Assembly: GCA_005792865.1 (NCBI GenBank)
Contig: SXQR01000207.1
Location: 1 to 9,274, forward strand
DNA length: 9,274 nt
Reading direction: 5' to 3'
DNA from: Flavobacterium sp.
GTDB taxonomy: Bacteria; Bacteroidota; Bacteroidia; Flavobacteriales; Flavobacteriaceae
This document shows, piece after piece, positions 1 to 6,166 of this stretch. Each line of letters opens with the position of its first letter. Within the stretch, counting starts at the first letter, position 1. Made by a program: the position numbers and the translations under genes. The notes under the pieces are model-generated. The model saw only the letters and a list, made by a program, of their open reading frames with translations. It made no database searches and was not told the DNA's origin.

Positions 1-41
1 AAGTAATTTTTTTCATAACGAGTTAATTGATGGAAATAATG

Positions 42-70
42 TGTTAAATTTTAGGTTTCCAAATTTAACA
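42..70. repeat. Perfect 10-bp inverted repeat upstream of hflX
   Basis: TGTTAAATTT (42-51) and AAATTTAACA (61-70) are exact reverse complements separated by 9 bases. The arms are AT-only apart from one G/C pair, so a DNA-level operator is as plausible as an RNA hairpin. No T-run follows, which argues against a simple terminator. The half-site GTTAAA recurs in the next inverted repeat at 90-108. No binding protein can be named. Confidence 0.5.
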
Positions 71-89
71 AAAATATTGTAAGTCGCCT

Positions 90-108
90 GTTAAACTTAT
101 TATTTAAC
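90..108. repeat. Second GTTAAA/TTTAAC inverted repeat upstream of hflX
   Basis: GTTAAA (90-95) and TTTAAC (103-108) form a 6-bp inverted repeat with a 7-base spacer. Its centre lies about 43 bp, close to four helical turns, from the centre of the 42-70 repeat, which uses the same half-site. Together they suggest a paired operator or a double stem upstream of hflX. The AT-rich background makes chance occurrence possible. Confidence 0.35.
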
Positions 109-170
109 GCTTATCGGCCCTGCCAATGCTATATGTTGTCAATCTCTCGGTCGAATCGGTTGAGAATCCT

Positions 171-178
171 TATTTTTG
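171..178 (+). promoter_or_regulatory. Candidate -7 promoter element for hflX
   Basis: TATTTTTG fits the Bacteroidota -7 consensus TAnnTTTG. It ends 16 bases before the ATG at 195, giving a short 5' leader. No TTG lies at the usual 17-23 base spacing upstream, so only half of the promoter is supported. The box lies downstream of the alternative ATG at 126, which supports 195 as the true start. Confidence 0.45.
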
Positions 179-194
179 TTTGGATAAACAAATT

Positions 195-1421
195 ATGTTA
201 GAGAAGAACACCCATCAGCTCGAGAAAACGGTCCTTGTAGGAATCGTAACACAGAACCAGAGTGAGGATAAATTACGGGAATACCTCGATGAACTTGAGT
301 TCCTGACCTTTACGGCGGGAGGCGAGGTCGTCAAAAGATTTTCGCAAAAACTTGAGCGCCCCAACCCCAAGACCTTTCTGGGGACAGGGAAAATGGAGGA
401 AATCGAGCAGTACATAAAGACACACCAGATTTCGACGGTGATTTTTGACGATGAGCTTTCGCCCTCACAGCAAAAAAACATCGGCAAGATCCTCGACTGT
501 AAAGTCCTGGATCGCACCAACCTCATCCTAGACATCTTCGCCCAGCGCGCCGAAACTTCATATGCCCGCACGCAGGTGGAATTGGCGCAATACCAATATT
601 TGCTTCCACGGCTAACGGGAATGTGGACCCACCTCGAGCGCCAAAAAGGGGGAATTGGGCTGCGCGGACCCGGCGAGACCGAGATCGAAACCGACCGACG
701 CATCGTTCGCGACCGCATCGCGCTTTTGAAGGAGAAACTCAAGACCATTGACCGCCAGATGTCGGTTCAGCGCGGCAATCGCGGGGCGATGGTACGTGTG
801 GCGCTGATCGGTTATACCAATGTGGGGAAATCCACGCTGATGAACGCCATCAGCAAAAGCGAGGTATTTGTGGAAAACAAATTGTTCGCGACCTTGGACA
901 CCACCGTCAGGAAGGTGGTTATCAAGAATTTACCATTTCTTTTGTCAGACACGGTGGGTTTCATCCGCAAACTGCCGACGCAACTCGTCGAATCATTCAA
1001 GGGCACTTTAGATGAAGTCCGCGAGGCCGACCTGTTGCTTCACGTAGTCGACATTTCTCATCCCGAATTCGAGGATCACATTGCATCGGTCAACCAGATC
1101 CTGCAGGATATCAAGAGCCACGACAAGCCCGTCCTGATGATCTTCAACAAAATCGACGCCTATCGCCAGCAACACATCGACAAGGACGACCTCATCACCG
1201 AGCGCACCAAGAAACACTATTCACTTGAAGATTGGAAACAGACCTGGATGGGGACCGTTGGCGAAAAGAACGCGTTGTTCATCTCGGCAAAAAACAAGGA
1301 AAATTTTGAGGAATTCCGCAAACGGGTTTACGAAGCCGTTCGGCAAATCCACATCACGCGCTTCCCATACAACAATTTCCTCTACCCCGATTACGACGAG
1401 GCCGCGGAGGAAAACGCCTAG
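195..1421 (+). CDS. hflX: GTPase HflX, ribosome-associated
   Basis: HflX is a cytosolic GTPase of the Obg-HflX superfamily that binds the large ribosomal subunit; in bacteria it splits or rescues stalled ribosomes under stress. Counting from the ATG at 195 (408 aa), the N-terminal HflX domain carries the family glycine loop GGIGLRGPGE (152-161) before a basic helical linker. The G domain follows: P-loop GYTNVGKST (206-214), G3 DTVGF (252-256), G4 NKID (318-321) and a G5-type SAK (364-366). All GTP-binding motifs are intact. The frame is open from an ATG at 126, but the usual flavobacterial N-terminus resembles MLEK...EKTVLVGIVTQ, and a -7 box lies at 171-178, so 195 is preferred. The stop codon overlaps that of the convergent DUF3078 gene. 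It has no obvious functional link to the suf genes. Confidence 0.95.
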   Translation: MLEKNTHQLEKTVLVGIVTQNQSEDKLREYLDELEFLTFTAGGEVVKRFSQKLERPNPKTFLGTGKMEEIEQYIKTHQISTVIFDDELSPSQQKNIGKILDCKVLDRTNLILDIFAQRAETSYARTQVELAQYQYLLPRLTGMWTHLERQKGGIGLRGPGETEIETDRRIVRDRIALLKEKLKTIDRQMSVQRGNRGAMVRVALIGYTNVGKSTLMNAISKSEVFVENKLFATLDTTVRKVVIKNLPFLLSDTVGFIRKLPTQLVESFKGTLDEVREADLLLHVVDISHPEFEDHIASVNQILQDIKSHDKPVLMIFNKIDAYRQQHIDKDDLITERTKKHYSLEDWKQTWMGTVGEKNALFISAKNKENFEEFRKRVYEAVRQIHITRFPYNNFLYPDYDEAAEENA

Positions 1422-2302
1422 AATCCGTAATTAGCCCCTACGCCAAATACCTGCCGGACCTGGAATCCCTTGAAGGCATTATCGTCATAAATAGTCTGGA
1501 AATTGATGTTGGTGGTGAGGAAACGGTTGATTTTCATGACCACGTTTAGCTGATAGTCGATATCGACATTTTGCGGATCCTCCAGGTAATTTGAATAAAG
1601 ATTGAGGATATTCTCGAGCGATACGTTCGCCACGATTCCAAATTTATAATAGGCTGCCGCGTTGAAACCGAGTTCATAGCGCATCGATTCGCCTTCCTCG
1701 ACCCCAAAATAAGCTTCTTCGGGCAGCGTGAAATCCTTATCGACAAAAGTGAATTTGGACGTAAGCGGCGCAAAGTTCACTTTGAGGTTGTCGTTTTGTT
1801 TCCACAAAATGCCTGGACCGACAAGCAAATAGGCCGGCGACATGAAGTTCGTGTACTGCGTGCGGATCTCGGCGCCATTGGCATCGGTGGAATAATTGTA
1901 TCCCTTGGTAAACTGCGTCTTGAAATTCAGGAAGGCGGAATAATACCATTTCGCATTGGTCTGCATCTGCTTGCCCAAAAGCGAATTGAATTCGAGGCGG
2001 TCATCGGTCTTTTTCGCAAACGAACTCGTCCGCGTCTTCACCAGGCCGTAGGACGCGATGATCTTGTTGTCCCAGGCCCACAGGTCTTTCTTATAGTTGA
2101 AGTCATAATTCAGGCCGATATTGCCCGATATATTGTTTTCGCCGCCGGCCAGCCAATTGTCAAAGGTTGATTGGCTGAAGAGGATCGAGGCTGTGCCCTT
2201 CCTGGTCCAGGGGCTGATGGTGTCGGTCACGGCTGTGCTTTCCTGTGCAATCGCACCGAAGGTCCCGATGGCAAAACAGAAAATGGTGAATTTTGTTCTC
2301 AT
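1418..2302 (-). CDS. DUF3078 family protein, predicted outer-membrane beta-barrel
   Basis: This 294-residue protein begins with a Sec signal peptide (hydrophobic core about residues 5-17, likely cleavage after AIA at 19). The mature part alternates polar and aromatic residues and ends in a phenylalanine, as expected for a Bacteroidota outer-membrane barrel. Recognisable DUF3078 features are the tryptophan-rich start (PWTRKGT, 31-37), FDNWLAGGENNISGN (47-61), WDNKIIASYG (77-86) and DRLEFNSLLG (101-110). The function of DUF3078 is not known to me. It is the last gene of the minus-strand run, 35 bp after the DUF2480 gene, and has its own -7-like box, so it may be expressed both by read-through and independently. 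Its TAG overlaps the hflX stop tail to tail. Confidence 0.85.
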   Translation of the reverse strand: MRTKFTIFCFAIGTFGAIAQESTAVTDTISPWTRKGTASILFSQSTFDNWLAGGENNISGNIGLNYDFNYKKDLWAWDNKIIASYGLVKTRTSSFAKKTDDRLEFNSLLGKQMQTNAKWYYSAFLNFKTQFTKGYNYSTDANGAEIRTQYTNFMSPAYLLVGPGILWKQNDNLKVNFAPLTSKFTFVDKDFTLPEEAYFGVEEGESMRYELGFNAAAYYKFGIVANVSLENILNLYSNYLEDPQNVDIDYQLNVVMKINRFLTTNINFQTIYDDNAFKGFQVRQVFGVGANYGF

Positions 2303-2318
2303 GGTTCCCGATTTCAGA

Positions 2319-2326
2319 CAAAGATA
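2319..2326 (-). promoter_or_regulatory. Candidate -7 promoter element for the DUF3078 gene
   Basis: Read on the minus strand this is TATCTTTG, an exact match to TAnnTTTG, 16 bases before the DUF3078 start codon. It lies inside the 35-bp gap after the DUF2480 gene, the widest gap between the genes downstream of sufE. No clear -33 TTG is present upstream; that stretch is the end of the DUF2480 reading frame. It suggests separate transcription of the outer-membrane protein gene. Confidence 0.45.
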
Positions 2327-2337
2327 GAAATTAACTT

Positions 2338-2844
2338 CTACCGACGTTTATAAAGCGGTACCGCCGAGCACGCCTCCCCATACATGATGCTCCGTGCGAC
2401 GGGCTGGAGGAATTGTGCAGCCAGAAGATAAGCATTCTCGGGGACCGGATGCCTTGAGCAGCCTTTTATGATGACCGGTTTGTCCCGATACGGCTCATAG
2501 TCCAGAGACGGAAGCAATTCGGCATAGAAGAGCTGGTCCAGTTGTGCGGCGCGGCCGCTGAAGACCCTGCGCGCAAAGGGGGCCGCGTGCATGGACACGA
2601 GCAGGGAGGCCCAGCCGGGCAGGATGGCGTCGGTGGAGCAAAAAACCCCAACGATCGCGCCTTCATATTGCGACCAATCGTGTTCTTTCAACGCCTGGCG
2701 GAATTCTTTTTCGCGCAGCACATACCCATCGGCAAGCCATTGCGCCATGTCGATTTCATGCCTCGCCCCCAGCGGATAATAGTCTTCCAGGTCAAAGACC
2801 TCGAGCGCGCTCTCGGCCACGCGGTTGACGATCTCGCCTTCCAT
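2338..2844 (-). CDS. DUF2480 family protein, SUF-cluster associated
   Basis: This is a 168-residue soluble protein with no signal peptide or membrane segment. The N-terminus EIVNRVAESALEVFDLEDYYP and the blocks FCSTDAILPGWA (68-79), IIKGCSRHPVPENAYL (126-140 region) and SIMYGEACSAVPLY (152-165) identify DUF2480, a family I know mainly from Bacteroidota. Its biochemical role is unknown to me. Three cysteines (69, 129, 159) sit in the best-recognised blocks, which together with the suf neighbourhood makes metal or Fe-S handling a reasonable but unproven guess. The ATG at 2844 shares its A with the TGA of the upstream DUF59 gene (TGATG), implying translational coupling; a GTG at 2847 would add one residue and is less likely. 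Family assignment is firm, function is open. Confidence 0.85.
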   Translation of the reverse strand: MEGEIVNRVAESALEVFDLEDYYPLGARHEIDMAQWLADGYVLREKEFRQALKEHDWSQYEGAIVGVFCSTDAILPGWASLLVSMHAAPFARRVFSGRAAQLDQLFYAELLPSLDYEPYRDKPVIIKGCSRHPVPENAYLLAAQFLQPVARSIMYGEACSAVPLYKRR

Positions 2845-3167
2845 CACAGCATCCCGAGTTCAAGTTTCGCCTCTTCGCTCATCAGGTCCTTGCTCCAAGG
2901 CGGGTCAAAGGTGATTTCCACCTCCACGTCCTTGACATTCTCAATTTTGCGGACCTTGTCCTCCACCTCGCGCGGAAGCGATTCGGCAACCGGGCAGTTG
3001 GGCGATGTCAGCGTCATGAGGATCTTGACCTCATAATCGGTGTTGACCATGACGTCATAAATGAGCCCGAGCTCGTATATATCCACGGGAATTTCCGGAT
3101 CGTAAATGCCCTTTAAAACTTTTACGATCTGTTCCCCCAGCGCGTTTGTGTCGATTTCCTGTTCCAT
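2844..3167 (-). CDS. SUF-associated DUF59/MIP18-family Fe-S assembly protein (SufT-like)
   Basis: This 107-residue protein is almost entirely a DUF59 (MIP18) domain: DPEIPVDIYELGLIY (23-37), TLTSPNCPVAESLP (52-65, with Cys58) and FDPPWSKDLM (87-96). Such proteins act in Fe-S cluster maturation or transfer; SUF-linked versions are sometimes called SufT, but full SufT proteins are longer, so no symbol is given. Position between sufE and the DUF2480 gene supports a role in the same pathway. The ATG at 3167 (MEQEIDTNALGE) is preferred because homologues start near this point and it lies one base after the sufE stop; another in-frame ATG at 3185 would add six residues and overlap sufE by 17 bp. 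Confidence 0.88.
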   Translation of the reverse strand: MEQEIDTNALGEQIVKVLKGIYDPEIPVDIYELGLIYDVMVNTDYEVKILMTLTSPNCPVAESLPREVEDKVRKIENVKDVEVEITFDPPWSKDLMSEEAKLELGML

Positions 3168-3168
3168 A

Positions 3169-3591
3169 TCAATTTTTGGCGGCATAAGCCAGCGCGTACA
3201 TTTTTATTTGTTTGATCATTGAGACCAGCCCGTTTGCCCGCGTGGGCGACAGGTGGTCCTTGAGCCCGATCTCGTTGATGAAATCGGTGTCGGCCTCCAG
3301 GATGTCCTGCGGCGATTGGTTCGAGAAGACCCGGATCAAGATCGCGATGATGCCCTTGGTGATGATGGCGTCGCTGTCGGCGGTGAAGATCACTTTTCCG
3401 CCTTCGCGATCGGCATGCAGCCACACCTTGGACTGGCATCCCTTGATGGTGTTTTCGTCGGTCTTGAATTGCTCGTCTATCAGCGGAAGCGATTTGCCAA
3501 GGTCAATGACATATTGGAAGCGTTCGTCCCAATCATCGAACATTGAGAACTCGTCCACGATTTCCTGCTGGATTTCCTTTATCGTCATCAT
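3169..3591 (-). CDS. sufE: SufE family cysteine desulfurase sulfur acceptor
   Basis: SufE takes persulfide sulfur from the cysteine desulfurase SufS, stimulates its turnover and passes the sulfur to the SufBCD scaffold. The 140-residue protein has the normal single-domain length. The acceptor cysteine is Cys52 in IKGCQSKVW (49-57), and DEFSMFDDW (13-21) and LSPTRANGLVSMIKQIK are typical family blocks. Two ATGs in tandem (3591 and 3588) could start it; the first overlaps the upstream lipoprotein stop as ATGA, and the second matches the common MTIKEIQ start. It is tightly packed with its neighbours in the sufS run. All expected key residues are present, so it should be functional. Confidence 0.95.
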   Translation of the reverse strand: MMTIKEIQQEIVDEFSMFDDWDERFQYVIDLGKSLPLIDEQFKTDENTIKGCQSKVWLHADREGGKVIFTADSDAIITKGIIAILIRVFSNQSPQDILEADTDFINEIGLKDHLSPTRANGLVSMIKQIKMYALAYAAKN

Positions 3592-4016
3592 TCCTCCTTT
3601 ACGAGCGCAAGAACGCGGCTTACAAGCTCCTTGATTTCGGCAGGCGGCTCACCGTGGTCAAAATCGGTAGTCTCATAGGCCATTTTGTTATGCGTGATCT
3701 TTAGCTTCGCGATGGCGGCCCCATCGTAGAACCGTTTCTCGGTGGGCGGCACCAGGTTGGGCAGGTTATCGACCTTGACTTTTTGAAACGCGTCCACAAG
3801 GGCCTTCCAGTCGGCGTCGGAGATGGCCTGTTTTTGCGGCTTGTCCATTCCGTTGCGGTCACGCGATACCGTGAACTGGCGATCCTGAACGGTAATTTTC
3901 TGGTAGAATCCGCGCGAATTCGCCGAATATTCGATGACGGTGTCTTTCATTTCGGCCGAATCTTCGCATCCGCCCTGCGACAGGACCGCGAGCAATATGA
4001 TGGCTATTAATTTCAT
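3588..4016 (-). CDS. Small predicted lipoprotein between sufS and sufE
   Basis: This 142-residue protein starts with a short hydrophobic signal (MKLIAIILLAVLSQGG) ending at Cys17, a plausible but imperfect lipobox (Q-G-G-C). The rest is soluble, with alternating polar strands (FYQKITVQDRQFTVSRD), a predicted helix (DADWKALVDAFQKVKV) and a C-terminal helix (PAEIKELVSRVLALVKEE). I recognise no enzymatic family. It is probably a periplasm-facing lipoprotein. It lies 53 bp downstream of sufS and overlaps the sufE start by 4 bp (ATGA), so its translation is coupled to sufE. A lipoprotein inside a cytosolic Fe-S operon is unexpected, and co-transcription need not mean shared function. A weak -7-like sequence, TAACTTCG (4049-4042, minus), precedes it with one mismatch to the consensus. 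Confidence 0.75.
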   Translation of the reverse strand: MKLIAIILLAVLSQGGCEDSAEMKDTVIEYSANSRGFYQKITVQDRQFTVSRDRNGMDKPQKQAISDADWKALVDAFQKVKVDNLPNLVPPTEKRFYDGAAIAKLKITHNKMAYETTDFDHGEPPAEIKELVSRVLALVKEE

Positions 4017-4069
4017 TGCAGATGTTTTAAACTTAAACGCCCGAAGTTACGAAATCGCGTGCAGAATCG

Positions 4070-5284
4070 CTAGGAAAGCATTGTTTTGGCTTTTAGCAGC
4101 GCGGCGGCGAGGCGGTCAATTTCCTCCCTGGTATTGTAGAATGAAAACGAAGCGCGCACCGTGCCGACGATCTTGCAAAAGGCCATGATGGGCTGGGCGC
4201 AATGGTGCCCGGTCCTGACTGCGATTCCCTGCCGGTCCACGATCGTGCCCACATCATACGGATGCAGGTCGCCGATGTTGAATGAGATCACCGATGCCTT
4301 TTGCGGCGATGTTCCCCAGATTTTAAGCCCTTCTATTTCCAGCAATTTCTGCGTCCCGTATTCAAGCAGTTCGTTTTCATATGACATGATGTTTTCAAAG
4401 CCGATGGCATTCAGGTAGTCGATGGCAGTCCCAAAGGCGATGCCGTCGGCGATGTTGGGCGTCCCGGCCTCGAACTTGTGCGGCAGGTCGGCGTAGGTGG
4501 ATTTCTCAAACGATACTTCCCTGATCATCTCTCCCCCGCCCTGGTACGGCGGCAGTTTCTCCAGCCACGATTCCTTGCCGTACAATATGCCCACGCCCGT
4601 CGGCCCGCACATTTTGTGCGCCGAAAAGCAGTAGAAATCGCAATCCAGTGCCTGAACATCGGGTTTTAGGTGTGGCGTGGCCTGGGCACCGTCGATCAGG
4701 ATGGCGGCTCCGGCCTGGTGCGCCTTCTCGATCATGAATTCGATCGGGTTGATCGTGCCGAGCGCGTTGGAAATATGGTTGACCGCCACGAGCCGCGTAT
4801 TATCTGACAATAGCCGGGCATATTCATCCATGTCAAGGATTCCGTCCAGGTCCATGGGGATGACCTTCAATGTCGCCCCCGATCGCTCGCAGGCAAACTG
4901 CCACGGAACGATGTTGGAATGGTGTTCGAGCGCCGAGACGAGCACCTCGTCGCCCGGCCGGAGCATCGCCGCAAACCCCGATGCCACCAGGTTGACGGCA
5001 TGCGTGGTGCCGGAGGTAAAGATCACCTCATGCACTTTCTGCGCGTTGATATGGGCGCGCACCTTCTCGCGCGATTGCTCATATGCATCGGTGGCGAGCT
5101 GGCTCAGGGTATGGACGCCGCGGTGGATATTGGCGTTGATCTCGCGGTAATAGTGCGAAATCGCGTCGATCACGGCCTGGGGTTTTTGCCCGGTCGCGCC
5201 GTTGTCAAAATAGACCAGCGGTTTGCCGTTCACCTCGCGGGAAAGGATGGGAAAGTCTTTTCGGATTTGATTGACGTCGAACAA
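4070..5284 (-). CDS. sufS: Cysteine desulfurase SufS
   Basis: SufS is a PLP enzyme that converts cysteine to alanine and holds the sulfur as a persulfide for SufE and SufBCD. The 404-residue length is normal for the group-II desulfurases. Visible are YFDNGATGQKP (25-35), the substrate-facing ALEHHSN (118-124), the PLP aspartate in IDGAQ (197-201), the Schiff-base lysine Lys224 in SAHKMCGPTG, the catalytic Cys362 in RTGHHCAQP and the RASFSFYNT block (378-386). The likely start is a TTG at 5284: homologues begin M-x-D-x-x-x-I-R-x-DFPIL, matching this point, and no in-frame ATG fits. It heads the minus-strand run and faces padR across a 111-bp divergent intergenic region. Confidence 0.96.
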   Translation of the reverse strand: MFDVNQIRKDFPILSREVNGKPLVYFDNGATGQKPQAVIDAISHYYREINANIHRGVHTLSQLATDAYEQSREKVRAHINAQKVHEVIFTSGTTHAVNLVASGFAAMLRPGDEVLVSALEHHSNIVPWQFACERSGATLKVIPMDLDGILDMDEYARLLSDNTRLVAVNHISNALGTINPIEFMIEKAHQAGAAILIDGAQATPHLKPDVQALDCDFYCFSAHKMCGPTGVGILYGKESWLEKLPPYQGGGEMIREVSFEKSTYADLPHKFEAGTPNIADGIAFGTAIDYLNAIGFENIMSYENELLEYGTQKLLEIEGLKIWGTSPQKASVISFNIGDLHPYDVGTIVDRQGIAVRTGHHCAQPIMAFCKIVGTVRASFSFYNTREEIDRLAAALLKAKTMLS

Positions 5285-5298
5285 GATGAAAATTTTGA

Positions 5299-5333
5299 CA
5301 AAAATACGGCTTTAGCGCCAGTGCATAATTCAA
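5299..5333 (-). promoter_or_regulatory. Candidate promoter for the sufS run
   Basis: On the minus strand GTTG (ending at 5331) is followed after 24 bases by TATTTTTG (5306-5299), an exact TAnnTTTG match. The spacing is one base above the usual 17-23. The box lies 14 bases before the TTG start codon, so the leader would be short. It is the only good match in the divergent region on this strand. Confidence 0.45.
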
Positions 5334-5356
5334 CCTTGCATAAAAAAAGCACAACC

Positions 5357-5391
5357 TTTTGTAAAATGCATTTAAATAAAATGTATTTTTG
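5357..5391 (+). promoter_or_regulatory. Candidate padR promoter, giving a possibly leaderless mRNA
   Basis: TTTTG (5357-5361) and TATTTTTG (5384-5391) are separated by 22 bases, matching the Bacteroidota TTTG-N17-23-TAnnTTTG promoter. The -7 box ends only 4 bases before the padR ATG at 5396, so transcription would begin at or very near the start codon. Either the padR mRNA is leaderless, or another promoter is used. Confidence 0.5.
5363..5389. promoter_or_regulatory. Candidate PadR operator overlapping the padR promoter
   Basis: AAAATGCATTT (5363-5373) and AAATGTATTTT (5379-5389) form an inverted repeat matching at 10 of 11 positions with a 5-base spacer. It covers the region between the two promoter boxes and most of the -7 box. 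PadR-family regulators often bind ATGTAT/ATACAT-like dyads in their own promoters, and ATGCAT and ATGTAT sit in the two arms here. A bound dimer would block padR transcription. The AT-rich context lowers specificity. Confidence 0.5.
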
Positions 5392-5395
5392 AATT

Positions 5396-5728
5396 ATGTA
5401 TAGCAAAGAACTTACAAAAGGCACCCTGTTGCCCATCATATTAAAACTGCTCAGCGGACAGAAAATGTACGGTTATGAGATCACCCAGCGCGTTAGGGAA
5501 TTGACCGGGGATAAGATCGACATTTCTGAAGGCGCACTCTACCCGATCCTACACAAACTCGAGGCCGACGGGATACTTGAAACCGAGAGCGTGTTCATTG
5601 GCAAGCGCGTGCGCAAATACTACAAGGTTACCGAAACCGGAAAGCAGGATGCCGCCTCCCGAATCGAGGAACTCAATGACTTTATCAAAACGCTTCAACT
5701 GATTTTGAACCCTCCCCTGACGGCATGA
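5396..5728 (+). CDS. PadR family transcriptional regulator
   Basis: This 110-residue protein is a single PadR winged-helix domain. It shows the N-terminal SKELTKGTLLPIILKLL (3-19), MYGYEI (24-29), the recognition region SEGALYPILHKLEADGIL (44-61) and the wing RKYYKVTETGK (73-83). PadR proteins are usually dimeric repressors; short ones like this often control an adjacent membrane-protein gene. The start is fixed by the family N-terminus and lies 4 bases after a -7 box. Its stop overlaps the next gene's start as ATGA, implying coupled translation. A dyad over the promoter (5363-5389) suggests autoregulation. Because sufS diverges from the same 111-bp region, it might also influence sufS, but this is only inferred from layout. 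The inducing signal is unknown. Confidence 0.92.
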   Translation: MYSKELTKGTLLPIILKLLSGQKMYGYEITQRVRELTGDKIDISEGALYPILHKLEADGILETESVFIGKRVRKYYKVTETGKQDAASRIEELNDFIKTLQLILNPPLTA

Positions 5729-6156
5729 GAACCCTGACCGAAACCCAGATCGAGCAAATTGCCAAAATCTTGGCGGCCTGCGGGCACGAACCGGGCGCCC
5801 TCGCCGACGATCTCCTGGACCACATCTGCAGCGTGGTGGAACACTCGGCGGGCGATTTTGATACGGCGTTGGAAAACGCCATTGCCCGATTTGGCGGCAC
5901 GGATGCGCTTTCATTCCTGAAGATCCAAACCAGGATCGCCCTGCAGCACCGCAGGAAGGTTTGGCTCTCCCGGTTGGTCCACCGGTTCAAATATGGCTTT
6001 GCCACCTTTTTAGTGGTGGCGGCAATGTTCAAATTGATGCACTGGCCCGGCGCCAATGTATTGCTGTTATCGGCCGGGGGCCTTGGCACGGCTTACCTGC
6101 TTGTCCTTTTCTACCGCAGGAAAGAAATTCTCAAAATGGAAAAATCAAACCTTTAA
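5725..6156 (+). CDS. HAAS-like (permease-prefix) N-terminus with a two-TM GldL-like module
   Basis: This 143-residue protein has two parts. Residues 1-75 are soluble and helical; LADDLLDHICSVVEH (27-41) followed by DTALENAIARFGG (46-58) resembles the HAAS/permease-prefix domains that commonly sit beside PadR regulators (ELxDHI...Eav.rfG pattern). After a basic linker (75-90), TM1 (about 90-103) leads into FKLMHWPGANVL (102-113) and TM2 (about 112-129), ending in a basic tail. The FKLMHWPGAN turn resembles the N-terminal two-TM region of the gliding/T9SS motor protein GldL, but I see no charged residue within TM2 like the essential GldL glutamate. It overlaps padR by 4 bp. It is probably an inner-membrane protein working with the PadR regulator; no specific function is known to me. 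Confidence 0.8.
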   Translation: MRTLTETQIEQIAKILAACGHEPGALADDLLDHICSVVEHSAGDFDTALENAIARFGGTDALSFLKIQTRIALQHRRKVWLSRLVHRFKYGFATFLVVAAMFKLMHWPGANVLLLSAGGLGTAYLLVLFYRRKEILKMEKSNL

Positions 6157-6166
6157 ATTCTGTATC

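Noticed and set aside
126..194. N-terminal extension of hflX from an ATG at 126
   Set aside because: It would add 23 residues not expected in the family and would place the -7-like box (171-178) inside the coding sequence.
215..748. 177-codon minus-strand open frame opposite hflX
   Set aside because: It is antisense to a clear GTPase gene, has a low-complexity serine/arginine composition and no recognisable domain.
3168..3185. Upstream ATG (3185) for the DUF59 gene
   Set aside because: It overlaps sufE by 17 bp and adds six residues; the ATG at 3167 fits the homologous start and sits one base after the sufE stop.
3591..3600. Purine-rich AAAGGAGGAA before sufE resembling a Shine-Dalgarno site
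   Set aside because: It is only one or two bases from the first ATG, too close to work, and simply encodes the Lys-Glu-Glu end of the upstream lipoprotein.
4677..5150. 157-codon plus-strand open frame opposite sufS
   Set aside because: It is antisense to a conserved desulfurase and has no protein features beyond a random composition.
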